NCBI GenBank assembly: GCA_947462495.1
Contig: CANHOY010000025.1
Span: 1 to 13,912 of the forward strand
DNA length: 13,912 nucleotides
From: Bacteroidota bacterium
Lineage (GTDB): Bacteria > Bacteroidota > Bacteroidia > Chitinophagales > Chitinophagaceae
Direction of reading: 5' to 3'
Below the pieces are notes generated by a model, which saw only the letters and a program-made list of their open reading frames with translations, was not told the origin of the DNA and searched no databases. Below, piece after piece: positions 7,352 to 13,912 of the stretch (within the stretch, counting starts at the first letter, position 1; every line of letters begins with the position of its first letter). The position numbers and the translations under genes are program-made.

Positions 7352-8359
7352 CTAGACTAGTGTTTTTTCAATTTGCTTAAAGGCTTCTGCGGGGTCATGG
7401 CCTTCCCATAAAATTTGGTAGATAGCTGTTAAAATGGGCAAAGAAATTTTATTTTTTTCATTCATAGCAACAATACATTTGCTGGCATTGTATCCTTCGG
7501 CCACCATATTCAATTCTAGTTCCGCAGCACGAACTGAATAACCTTTGCCAATCATATTTCCAAAAGTCCTATTTCTGCTGTGTAAGGAATAACAGGTTAC
7601 TAATAAATCTCCTAAATAAACCGAAGAGTCATAATTAACACCATTACTATTTTCTTGACTCATGATTGACTTTAGCAATTGTTGCATTTCATTGGCCGCA
7701 TTAGCAATAAAAACACTTAAAAAATTATCCCCGTATTCCAGCCCATGGGCTATACCCGCACCCAATGCATAAATATTTTTTGCTACTCCAGCATATTGTA
7801 CACCAATAACATCGTTATTAACTCTTGTATTGATGTATTCTGTTTCAAAAAATTGCGCAATCAATTCAGTAGCCTTCAAATCAAGGCCTGAAAAAGTTAA
7901 ATAAGACAATTGCTCGGCTGCCACTTCTTCGGCATGGCTAGGCCCCAATAAAGTAAAATAGTGCTCTAATGGAAAATTAAATGCTTTGTATAAATATTCA
8001 TGAAGTAGAATATTGTGTTTTGGCATCACCCCTTTTACTGCAGAAACAATTTGTTTCCCTTTCAACAGATTGGCATTAACCCCATTGAGAGATGCTTCCA
8101 TATGAATAGAAGGGACTGCAATAACAAGTATATCAGACTGCTCAATCACCTGCTTTATTTCAGAAAAGAAATTAATTTTCGAAACATCGAAATAGGTATT
8201 CCTAAGATAATGTGGATTATGGTGTCGCTTAATAAAATAATCAATATTAGCAGGTTGCCTTACCCACCAATTAATAGAATGGTTGTTATCCGTAACAATT
8301 TTAGCAATGGCTGTAGCCCAACTACCACTTCCAATTATCCCTACTTTTTTTGCTTCCAT
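7352..8359 (-). CDS. gpsA: NAD(P)H-dependent glycerol-3-phosphate dehydrogenase
   Basis: 335 residues, normal length. Reduces dihydroxyacetone phosphate to sn-glycerol-3-phosphate for phospholipid synthesis in the cytosol. The Rossmann nucleotide site is VGIIGSGSWATAIAK (glycine motif at residues 10-15). SAVKGV contains the family lysine (Lys109), and GPSHAEEVA (139-147) and GVAKNIYALGAGIAHGL (catalytic-type Lys194) follow. The C-terminal helical domain shows LGDLLVTCYSLHSRNRTFG, the substrate-binding signature with NRxxG. The ATG at 8359 puts the first strand at residue 5, as in homologues. Convergent with hemW; upstream lies the terminator of the adaptor gene, so gpsA must have its own promoter, and a TATGTTTG box lies 4 bases before the ATG. 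Confidence 0.96.
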   Translation of the reverse strand: MEAKKVGIIGSGSWATAIAKIVTDNNHSINWWVRQPANIDYFIKRHHNPHYLRNTYFDVSKINFFSEIKQVIEQSDILVIAVPSIHMEASLNGVNANLLKGKQIVSAVKGVMPKHNILLHEYLYKAFNFPLEHYFTLLGPSHAEEVAAEQLSYLTFSGLDLKATELIAQFFETEYINTRVNNDVIGVQYAGVAKNIYALGAGIAHGLEYGDNFLSVFIANAANEMQQLLKSIMSQENSNGVNYDSSVYLGDLLVTCYSLHSRNRTFGNMIGKGYSVRAAELELNMVAEGYNASKCIVAMNEKNKISLPILTAIYQILWEGHDPAEAFKQIEKTLV

Positions 8360-8363
8360 ACTG

Positions 8364-8371
8364 CAAACATA
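8364..8371 (-). promoter_or_regulatory. -7 box (TAnnTTTG) abutting the gpsA start codon
   Basis: The minus strand reads TATGTTTG, ending 4 bases before the gpsA ATG, downstream of the terminator that isolates gpsA from the adaptor gene. If used, transcription would begin at or next to the A of the ATG. The site is where a gpsA promoter has to be (only 23 bases separate the ATG from the terminator tail), though promoters upstream of the terminator cannot be ruled out. Confidence 0.4.
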
Positions 8372-8382
8372 CGAAACTCAAC

Positions 8383-8412
8383 AAAAAAGGGGCCCATTTT
8401 TAAATGGACCCC
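8383..8412 (-). terminator. intrinsic terminator of the TolC-adaptor operon
   Basis: On the minus strand GGGGTCCATTT (from 8412) pairs with AAATGGGCCCC (to 8389): 11 pairs with one U-G wobble and a 2-base gap plus closing bases as loop, followed directly by six T (8388-8383). On the plus strand the same position is a C-A mismatch, although seven T follow at 8413-8419, so the hairpin is best formed on the minus strand. It begins 22 bases after the adaptor stop codon and precedes gpsA. Confidence 0.88.
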
Positions 8413-8434
8413 TTTTTTTACAATGAATTAGATT

Positions 8435-9787
8435 TTATTTTTTTTCTTCAAACAGCTTTTCTTTAGTAACTATTTTAACTAAATCTCCTTCTTTCAAAGT
8501 TTTACTTACAGTACTGTAAGGACCGGTAATTACCTCTTCTCCTACTTTTAATCCTACTACTTCAATATAATTTAAGTCCTGAATATCAGTTTTAACTTTA
8601 ACCATTTTTACCTTATTGTCTTTTTGTAATACAAAAACCACTTCAGTCATATCATCGCCGGTTTCAGTTTTTGGAGCCGCTTTGTCATCTGTTTTAGTAC
8701 TAGATACTTTTGTGTCTTTCCCTTGTCCATCTTTGTCTCTAGTGGTTACTGCATTTAATGGAACCGTAATTACATTCACCTTTGATTTGGTTTGTATGTC
8801 TGCACTTGCAGTCATACCTGGTCTAAATGGGAATATATTATTATCCTTTACCAAATCTGTATAGCCTTCTGGAAGCAATCTAATGTGTACTTTATAGTTA
8901 GCTACTTCCGAAGTAGAAGCCACACCTGTAGATGTTGACGTAATTGGATTGGCGATTTTGTATACTACTCCTTTAAATTTTCTATTATTATAAGCATCTA
9001 CCTCTACCAAAGCCGTATCGCCTATTTTCACTTTAGTGATGTCATTTTCTCCAACATCCACTCTCACTTCTATACTTTTCATATCGGCCACACGCAACAT
9101 TTCAGTACCGGTCATTTGAGCGGTACCTACCACTCTTTCCCCTTTCTTTACATTCATTAAACTCACTATACCATCCATTGGACAGGTAATAATAGTTCTT
9201 GATAAATCCTTTTCGGCACGTGCTAATTGCGCATTGGCTCCTTGTATTTGCGCTGCTCCACTTTTAATGGTTTCCTTAGCAGAATTGAAAGCCGATTCAG
9301 CAGAACGATACGCTTGTTCAGTTTGCTCAAATTCAGATCTTGACACAATTTTATCAGCAAATAATTTTTTATAACGCTCGTAACTTGCTTTTGTATTTTC
9401 ATAACTAGTTTTAAATCCACTCAAAGCTGCTTTTACATTTTCGTATTGCGCTTTTACTTGATTTACACTAGCCGTAATTTGATCTCTTTGAGAAGAATAT
9501 ATATCGGCATAAATTTTAGCAAGTACTTGGCCTTTGGTTACTTTATCGCCTTCCTCCACATATAAATTTACAATTTCACCAGAAATATCTGGACTCACTT
9601 TAACTTCCACTTCAGGATATACTTTTCCGCTGGCATTTACCGATTCAGTAATAGTTCTTAACTGAACTTTTTCGGAAGTCACTTCCATACCTTCTTCCTT
9701 TCCAATGACACCGGCTTTTTTTAAGCCAATCAATAAAGCAATGACTGCTACTAAACCTACCAGTATCCAAATTAATTTCTTATTCAT
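8435..9787 (-). CDS. periplasmic adaptor (membrane fusion) protein, HlyD/RND-MacA type
   Basis: 450 residues. An N-terminal signal anchor (about 5-22) is followed by a beta-hairpin strand, then the first lipoyl-like half (VSPDISGEIVNLYVEEGDKV, about 64-83). A long coiled-coil hairpin spans about 95-195, the second lipoyl half is DGIVSLMNVKKGERV, and the beta-barrel and membrane-proximal domains follow. Such adaptors bridge an inner-membrane pump and a TolC channel across the periplasm. MacA-like ABC systems and RND systems both use this architecture; the anchor and KVYPEVEVKVSPDISGEI resemble the MacA/ABC-linked subgroup, but the substrate cannot be told. Residues 348-379 form an unusual stretch of Lys, Asp, Thr and Gly, probably a flexible linker in the last domain. 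It starts 19 bases after the TolC stop, and a terminator follows its own stop, so no pump gene is in this operon. Confidence 0.9.
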   Translation of the reverse strand: MNKKLIWILVGLVAVIALLIGLKKAGVIGKEEGMEVTSEKVQLRTITESVNASGKVYPEVEVKVSPDISGEIVNLYVEEGDKVTKGQVLAKIYADIYSSQRDQITASVNQVKAQYENVKAALSGFKTSYENTKASYERYKKLFADKIVSRSEFEQTEQAYRSAESAFNSAKETIKSGAAQIQGANAQLARAEKDLSRTIITCPMDGIVSLMNVKKGERVVGTAQMTGTEMLRVADMKSIEVRVDVGENDITKVKIGDTALVEVDAYNNRKFKGVVYKIANPITSTSTGVASTSEVANYKVHIRLLPEGYTDLVKDNNIFPFRPGMTASADIQTKSKVNVITVPLNAVTTRDKDGQGKDTKVSSTKTDDKAAPKTETGDDMTEVVFVLQKDNKVKMVKVKTDIQDLNYIEVVGLKVGEEVITGPYSTVSKTLKEGDLVKIVTKEKLFEEKK

Positions 9788-9806
9788 TTTGATTTATTTA
9801 ATGCTA

Positions 9807-11144
9807 CTATAATGTTAATGCTTCTCCTTTATAAAATTCTAAAAGTTTAATTCTAAATACATGCTCATATTGAGCCGTTTTAAAATTAACTTTAGCTTTT
9901 AAATAATTATTTTGATTGTTCAATAATTCAATGGTACCCAGCAAACCTAATTCATAACGCTTGGTAGCGAATTGATATGTTTTTTCAGAAGAGGTTAATG
10001 CTTTTTGAGCAGCATTTAATTTATTATAGGCTACTACCGCATTGGTATAAGCCGAATAAATATCTTGCTTTAATTTACGCTCAGTATTATCTGCCTGAAG
10101 CATTACGCTACTTAAATTTAACTTGGATTGTTGATAATTTAATTTTGATTGATTGCCATTGAAAATAGGAATGCTCATTTGTAAGCCAACGTTCTGACCA
10201 AAATTATTACCTACTTGCGTATTCCATCCATTCCAAACTCTTCCCCAATCTTTAGATTGATTGGAAAAGTTAGAAGTTAAATTGTATCCAAAACTTAAAG
10301 TAGGATAGAAACCTGCTTTAGCTACTAAAGTATTTTTTTCAGCTGCTTTTACTCTAAGGGTTGCCGCTTTTACATTAGGCATATTTTGAGCAGCTAGATT
10401 AAATACATAATCGGGTTGCAAATCGGCGAAGGCTTGTAATTTAATTTGATCCACTGGTTGAGCTATAATTTCAAATGGATTGGACGCGTCTAAATTTAAC
10501 AAAGCCATCATGTTTAATTTAGTTTGCTGCACCGAAGAAATAGCAGTGATATAACTACTACTGTCATTCGCCAATTGCGTTTCTAATTCTAATAAATTTA
10601 ATTCAGGCAACAAACCCACTTCTACTCTTTTAGCTGTTGCTATTAATTGCTCTTTGGTTTGTTGTATTTGTATTTTTGCAATTTCAGCTTGCTCAATAGC
10701 CGATAAAATTTGTAAATAGAAAGTGGCAACATTCATTGAAATGTCATTAGCAATAGTAAGTTTATCCGCTTCGCTAGCATACCAACTCAAACTAGAAGCC
10801 TCTGCATTATTTTTCAATCTTCCTGCATTGAATACTTGCACCCCACCATTTAGACCAAAGTTATTGTAGAGAAATTGAGTGTTAGAAAAACCATTGGTGG
10901 TAGGATCAATAGACCTACCAAACCTCATCCCCATCCCAGTAGAACCATTTATAGTTGGCAAACGATTAGAATTAGCTAATTGAGCCTGTAATTTTGCTAA
11001 TCTGGCAGACACATCTGCTTGTTGAACGGAAATATTGTGCTGGATAGCATATTGAACACAGGATTTTAGATCCCATTGAGCTGGTTCTTGCGCTTTAAGG
11101 CTTAAAGCCCCGCAAAACAGGAGTAAAGAAAATAGGTATTTCAT
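9807..11144 (-). CDS. TolC-family outer-membrane efflux protein
   Basis: 445 residues, usual for the family. A signal peptide covers residues 1-18 (cleavage likely after SLKA, before QEPAQW). The mature part starts with WDLKSCVQYAIQHNISVQQADV, the opening helix of OEP domains, and shows the two repeats expected of TolC: long Ala/Gln/Leu-rich helices with ANSNRLPTING and AKAGFYPTLSFGYNLTSNF as the beta-strand entry points, and YELGLLGTIELLNNQNNYLKAK near the end. Works as the exit duct of a tripartite exporter together with the adaptor encoded 19 bases downstream. Cys11 in the signal peptide lies in LLLFCGAL, a poor lipobox with Phe at -1, so lipidation is unlikely. A TACTTTTG box is found 31 bases before the ATG. 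Confidence 0.92.
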   Translation of the reverse strand: MKYLFSLLLFCGALSLKAQEPAQWDLKSCVQYAIQHNISVQQADVSARLAKLQAQLANSNRLPTINGSTGMGMRFGRSIDPTTNGFSNTQFLYNNFGLNGGVQVFNAGRLKNNAEASSLSWYASEADKLTIANDISMNVATFYLQILSAIEQAEIAKIQIQQTKEQLIATAKRVEVGLLPELNLLELETQLANDSSSYITAISSVQQTKLNMMALLNLDASNPFEIIAQPVDQIKLQAFADLQPDYVFNLAAQNMPNVKAATLRVKAAEKNTLVAKAGFYPTLSFGYNLTSNFSNQSKDWGRVWNGWNTQVGNNFGQNVGLQMSIPIFNGNQSKLNYQQSKLNLSSVMLQADNTERKLKQDIYSAYTNAVVAYNKLNAAQKALTSSEKTYQFATKRYELGLLGTIELLNNQNNYLKAKVNFKTAQYEHVFRIKLLEFYKGEALTL

Positions 11145-11175
11145 AAGTATATAATTAGAACGCTTTTTTACGGTA

Positions 11176-11183
11176 CAAAAGTA
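11176..11183 (-). promoter_or_regulatory. -7 box (TAnnTTTG) for the TolC-adaptor operon
   Basis: The minus strand reads TACTTTTG, an exact -7 consensus match, ending 31 bases before the TolC ATG. This predicts a leader of roughly 25 bases, ordinary for the phylum. No convincing -33 TTG at the expected spacing. Confidence 0.5.
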
Positions 11184-11302
11184 ATCTAATAAGCAGTAGT
11201 TGACTAATTTTTAGACAGACGGAAAAGGCATCGGCTGAGCAGCAATAAATAGAGATGAAAGGCTTTAAAAATGCTTTTTCAAGAACCGCAAGCCCCATTT
11301 CC

Positions 11303-12643
11303 CTAGGAATTAGCGCTGGAAGGCTGCTTTTTATAATAAAAAATGCGGTAAATAATAAGCACCAATGCCACTAAAGCCATGGCGGTAAAGGCTGAATAAG
11401 GCTTGTCTATAACCACCGCAACCGCCACCAAAGCATAAGCAATCACAAAAATGACACAAAAAATAGGTGTCCACTTTTTAAGGGCTCCTGTCACTACCCC
11501 ATCTCCTTGTTTTTTATTTCTTAAAATTAAAAGTGTGGCTGCAGAAGTGCTCATGCCCAAGCAATCTAAGAAAATACTAAAACTTAAAACATCGTCCACC
11601 CCTTTGCCAAAAAAAGTAACCAAAATTGTAACAATAGCAAAAACGGTTAATCCAGGAACCAGCGCATCTGTTTTAGGATGTTTTTTTTGAAAGATGGCAG
11701 GAAGTACTTTATCCTCGCTCATCGCAAACATCACCCTGGGGTTACTCATTAAAATAACATTCACATAAGCCAACACACTTAGTACCATCGCAAAATCAAA
11801 AACCTTGGCACCAAATTTTCCAAACCAGGCTTCAAATAATAGGGAACCAATCGCATTGGCATTTTTCATTTGATCAAACCCAATTACTTTAATATAAGTA
11901 TAATTGATGGCTAAGTATAAAAATAACACTACTAATATACCTACTACAATTCCTCTTTGCATGGTTTTAGCCGACTTTACCTCCGATCCAAAATTGATCG
12001 TTTGCTGATAACCGCCATAGGTAAAAAAAACCGATACCAAACTTACTAATAACAATAAAGCACCATTGGTTCCATCGTAGGTATAAATTTTCCCTTCATT
12101 AATTCCATGTGGAGGAACCGTTACCCCTTTAAATAAAGAAGAAATTAATAAAACGATTAAAGAAATTTTCACCACCGTTAAAATATTTTGCGTGCGACTA
12201 CTTGTTTTTAACCCCAATAAATTAACAATGTAAAAAAGCCCCACCGAAACCGAAGCCACTATAATATTGAATAAAGTTCCAGAGGGTTGACCAAATAATA
12301 AATCACTCACATAGTCGGCGCCAATTAAAGCTACTACCGCTAAAGAAGCGGCATTACTGATAAGAATTAAAACATTGATTGTAAAACCAACACCTGGATG
12401 ATAGCAATGTGCAAATACTTTATAATAGCCTCCCATTACTGGAAGTCTTTGTCCAATTTCGGCATAAGTGAGCGCTCCAAATAAAGCAATCAGTCCTCCA
12501 ATAAGCCATGCACTAAAAAAAATAAGTGGGGTGCCCGACTTCGCCGCAATAGTTGCAGGCGTTTTAAAGATGCCCATCCCAATGACCAAACTTACCACAA
12601 TCATGGTTAGACTAAACAAATTAATAGACTGCTTTTGTTTCAT
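11303..12643 (-). CDS. APC-superfamily amino-acid permease
   Basis: 446 residues from the ATG at 12643. Twelve hydrophobic helices can be counted. Helix 1 contains VVSLVIGMGIFKTPATIAA, where the glycine-rich unwound IGMGIF is the substrate-contact motif of the amino acid-polyamine-organocation family; EIGQRLPVMGGYY follows helix 2, as in LAT/YfnA-like transporters. The C-terminus ends in a short basic tail. Inner-membrane uptake or exchange of an amino acid is expected; the substrate cannot be read from sequence. A TTG three codons upstream (12652) is in frame, but the ATG is the natural start. It stands alone: 158 bases separate its stop from the TolC ATG, and it is divergent from btuB. No exact TAnnTTTG box was found in front of it; a weak TTG-N19-TTATATTG arrangement is present. 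Nothing links it to B12. Confidence 0.9.
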   Translation of the reverse strand: MKQKQSINLFSLTMIVVSLVIGMGIFKTPATIAAKSGTPLIFFSAWLIGGLIALFGALTYAEIGQRLPVMGGYYKVFAHCYHPGVGFTINVLILISNAASLAVVALIGADYVSDLLFGQPSGTLFNIIVASVSVGLFYIVNLLGLKTSSRTQNILTVVKISLIVLLISSLFKGVTVPPHGINEGKIYTYDGTNGALLLLVSLVSVFFTYGGYQQTINFGSEVKSAKTMQRGIVVGILVVLFLYLAINYTYIKVIGFDQMKNANAIGSLLFEAWFGKFGAKVFDFAMVLSVLAYVNVILMSNPRVMFAMSEDKVLPAIFQKKHPKTDALVPGLTVFAIVTILVTFFGKGVDDVLSFSIFLDCLGMSTSAATLLILRNKKQGDGVVTGALKKWTPIFCVIFVIAYALVAVAVVIDKPYSAFTAMALVALVLIIYRIFYYKKQPSSANS

Positions 12644-12731
12644 AGGATTCAATGAATGCTCAATATAATAAAAAGGGCTAAGTTTTCAACAAGCCGTTAG
12701 TAATTAAAACCTGCTTGGGGCATATAAATCC

Positions 12732-12739
12732 TAAATTTG
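12732..12739 (+). promoter_or_regulatory. -7 box (TAnnTTTG) for the riboswitch-btuB transcript
   Basis: TAAATTTG is an exact match to the Bacteroidota -7 element. Its end lies 5 bases before the first base of the predicted P1 helix of the cobalamin riboswitch (12745), so the transcript would start almost exactly where the aptamer begins. The nearest TTG upstream (12715-12717) is only 14 bases away, shorter than the usual -33 spacing. Confidence 0.6.
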
Positions 12740-12744
12740 ATTCA

Positions 12745-12908
12745 GAATTAGGTTCATGCAAATGATTAAAAGGGAATCCCGTTAAAATCGGGGGCTATTC
12801 CCGTAGCTGTGAGTTCATTGCTGAAAAGCAATTGATGCAAAAAAAATCCACTGAAGCAATTTGGGAAGGATGCATCCTCAAGAACAAGCCAGAAGACCTG
12901 CCTAGTTT
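12745..12908 (+). promoter_or_regulatory. cobalamin (B12) riboswitch aptamer
   Basis: All landmark segments of the cobalamin riboswitch appear in order. P1 can form from GAATTA (12745-12750) with TAGTTT (12903-12908, two G-U pairs). GGTTCATGC follows at 12751. Helix GGGAAT/ATTCCC (12772-12777 with 12797-12802) encloses CCCG/CGGG (12778-12781 with 12789-12792) and an A-rich loop matching the conserved T-loop. CGTAGCTGTGAG comes next, then a variable hairpin TTGCT-GAAA-AGCAA, CCACTG (12848-12853), GGGAAGG (12863-12869), and the closing AGCCAGAAGACCTGCC (12887-12902), whose GACC pairs back to the GGT of P2. A hairpin GCTTT/AAAGC (12921-12925 with 12933-12937, loop CGGGTAA) sits where P13 is expected. 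Orientation and position fit control of btuB: bound cobalamin should lower expression. The aptamer subtype cannot be assigned with certainty by eye. Confidence 0.96.
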
Positions 12909-13046
12909 AAAAAATCAACAGCTTTCGGGTAAAAAGCAGGGATTGTAAAAAATTAAGCGCAGATGTTATAGAGCCGAATTGTATTTATTATCTAAATGCT
13001 TCCCTCTTCTTCTCCTTAATCAATTATGGTTCTCTTTCTCCAGGAA
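12909..13046 (+). other. btuB leader between the aptamer and the start-codon hairpin
   Basis: This non-coding stretch carries the presumed P13 hairpin (12921-12937), then an AT-rich part, then a run of 19 pyrimidines (12999-13017) and a second CT-rich block ending in CTCCAGGAAG. The pyrimidine run contains CTTCCC (12999-13004), complementary to GGGAAG of the aptamer core (12863-12868). No intrinsic terminator is seen, which favours translational over transcriptional control. A small reading frame from the ATG at 13026 overlaps btuB in another frame and is not considered a gene. Confidence 0.5.
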
Positions 13047-13080
13047 GCTCATTGTTCACTCAAAAAACAAAACAATGAGC
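13047..13080 (+). promoter_or_regulatory. hairpin burying the btuB start codon
   Basis: GCTCATTGTT (13047-13056) and AACAATGAGC (13071-13080) are perfect reverse complements, 10 pairs including four G-C, around a 14-base A-rich loop. The ATG of btuB (13075-13077) lies in the middle of the 3' arm. In the RNA the start codon would therefore be fully paired when this stem forms, the kind of arrangement used as a translational expression platform. Regulation by it is inferred. Confidence 0.65.
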
Positions 13081-13912
13081 CAAAAATTAATCATGCTCTC
13101 GGTGTGCCTTATTGCCACCTCCCTTGCCTTTGGGCAAAAAGAAAAATCTCAAAAAGATTCCTTAAACACCAACACATTGGAAGAAGTGATTGTCACGGCC
13201 AACAAAGTGGAGCAAAAACAAAATGGTACTGGTAAAGTGGTCTCCATTATTAACGCTGCGCAAATTCAGGCCAATGCTGGAAGAAGTATTGCACAAATTT
13301 TAAATGAGCAAGCAGGCTTGTATCTACCTGGAAGTTTAAGCAATGCTGGAACAGTCCCAAGCATATTCATGCGTGGTGCTTCCAGTGGTCGGACTTTAAT
13401 TTTAATAGATGGGATGCCGGTGGGTGATCCTTCCATGATTAGCAATGAATTTGATTTGAACCTGGTGCCCTTAAATCAAATTGAAAGGGTGGAGATTTTA
13501 AAAGGCGCCCAAAGTACTTTGTACGGATCGGATGCTATTGGGGGCGTTATTAATATTATTACCAAAAATAAATCTATTCCCAGTTTCTCGGGAGATTTTA
13601 GTACAGGTAGCTATGGTACGCAAAAAATGAATCTACAACACAGCAACACCCTTGGTAAATTCAATTATGCCGTTGGTTATGGTAATGAAACAGCTACAGG
13701 ATTTTCTTCTGCAACAGATATTACTGGAAAAAATAATTTTGATAAAGATGGGTATGCGAATAAAAATTGGTTTGCCAATATCAACTATACTTTTAACCCC
13801 CATTGGAATTTAAAAGTTTCCACCCACCAAACAAGTTACAATGCGGATATTGATTATGGTGCTTTTAAAGATGACAAGGATGATCAATTTAACAACGCGA
13901 CCAAAATGACAG
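13075..13912 (+). CDS. btuB: BtuB-like TonB-dependent cobalamin receptor (5' part)
   Basis: 279 codons are present and the frame is open to the right edge; a full receptor would have about 600-650 residues. A signal peptide covers residues 1-20 (ends SLAFG, before QKEK). LEEVIVTA at about 35-42 is the TonB box. The plug domain runs about 50-165: SIAQILNEQAGLYL, IFMRGASSGRTLILIDGMPV, RVEILKGAQSTLYGSDAIGG and VINIITK are the classical plug motifs. Barrel strands begin at about 170 (SGDFSTGSYGT, LQHSNTLGKFNYAVGYGN). No carboxypeptidase-regulatory-like domain precedes the plug, unlike SusC-type receptors, which fits BtuB. It brings corrinoids across the outer membrane. The cobalamin assignment is strengthened by the riboswitch in its leader. 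Start: ATG at 13075 after an A-rich AAAAAACAAAACA leader with no Shine-Dalgarno; the codon is enclosed in a hairpin. Confidence 0.9.
   Translation, partial: MSQKLIMLSVCLIATSLAFGQKEKSQKDSLNTNTLEEVIVTANKVEQKQNGTGKVVSIINAAQIQANAGRSIAQILNEQAGLYLPGSLSNAGTVPSIFMRGASSGRTLILIDGMPVGDPSMISNEFDLNLVPLNQIERVEILKGAQSTLYGSDAIGGVINIITKNKSIPSFSGDFSTGSYGTQKMNLQHSNTLGKFNYAVGYGNETATGFSSATDITGKNNFDKDGYANKNWFANINYTFNPHWNLKVSTHQTSYNADIDYGAFKDDKDDQFNNATKMT

Noticed and set aside
7351..7368. Short hairpin ACTA-GAC-TAGT followed by six T after hemW
   Set aside because: A 4-5 bp A/T-rich stem is too weak, and it overlaps the gpsA stop codon. May assist hemW termination but is not callable.
8015..8431. 138-codon plus-strand frame
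   Set aside because: Antisense to the well-supported gpsA and crossing the terminator; its peptide (many Asn, Ile, Arg, Pro, Tyr) has no family resemblance.
11206..11302. Possible terminator behind the amino-acid permease
   Set aside because: GCTTT occurs here as a direct rather than an inverted repeat, and no stable stem with a U-run was found.
12921..12946. Hairpin behind the aptamer as an intrinsic terminator
   Set aside because: The 5-bp stem GCTTT/AAAGC is followed by a purine-rich and then A-rich stretch, not U. It fits P13 of the riboswitch better.
13026..13235. Open frame of 69 codons starting in the btuB leader
   Set aside because: It overlaps the btuB start by about 160 bases in another frame, has no recognisable protein features and is best read as a shadow of btuB. 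A regulatory upstream frame is possible but unsupported.

Overview
The window is a 13.9 kb stretch of AT-rich chromosome from a member of the Bacteroidota, most likely of the Chitinophagales/Chitinophagaceae type (phylum fairly sure, family a guess). The phylum call rests on three things: the type IX secretion/gliding genes gldK-gldL-gldM, a DUF4271 protein next to hemD, and repeated TAnnTTTG boxes (the Bacteroidota -7 promoter element) in front of genes, with A-rich leaders instead of Shine-Dalgarno sites. Apart from the secretion genes it is mostly housekeeping DNA. No mobile element, CRISPR array, tRNA or rRNA is visible.

Layout. 1-2096 (minus): gldK, gldL and the first 14 codons of gldM, the trans-envelope core of the type IX secretion system. 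2246-6128 (minus): a tight three-gene run, DUF4271 membrane protein -> uroporphyrinogen-III synthase (hemD) -> DUF255/thioredoxin-like protein. 6199-7329 (plus): hemW, a radical-SAM heme chaperone, divergent from that run. 7352-8359 (minus): gpsA, glycerol-3-phosphate dehydrogenase, convergent with hemW. 8435-11144 (minus): a two-gene export operon, TolC-like outer-membrane channel -> HlyD/RND-type periplasmic adaptor, closed by a clear intrinsic terminator. No pump gene lies with it. 11303-12643 (minus): an APC-family amino-acid permease. 12644-13074: a 431-base divergent intergenic region. It holds a -7 box, a well-formed cobalamin riboswitch and a leader that ends in a 10-bp perfect stem enclosing the start codon of btuB. 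13075-13912 (plus): the 5' part of btuB, a TonB-dependent cobalamin receptor that runs off the end.

How the genes work together. A loose tetrapyrrole theme links hemD (uroporphyrinogen III, precursor of heme and corrinoids), hemW (heme delivery) and btuB (corrinoid import, B12-repressed). The TolC/adaptor pair probably works with an inner-membrane pump encoded elsewhere.

I see no clearly new multi-gene system. The most distinctive signal is the RNA architecture of the btuB leader: a B12 aptamer about 165 nt upstream of a strong hairpin that buries the AUG. Secondary points are a GldK without the lipobox cysteine expected of this lipoprotein, an export operon without its pump, and -7 boxes so close to start codons that leaderless or nearly leaderless mRNAs are implied.
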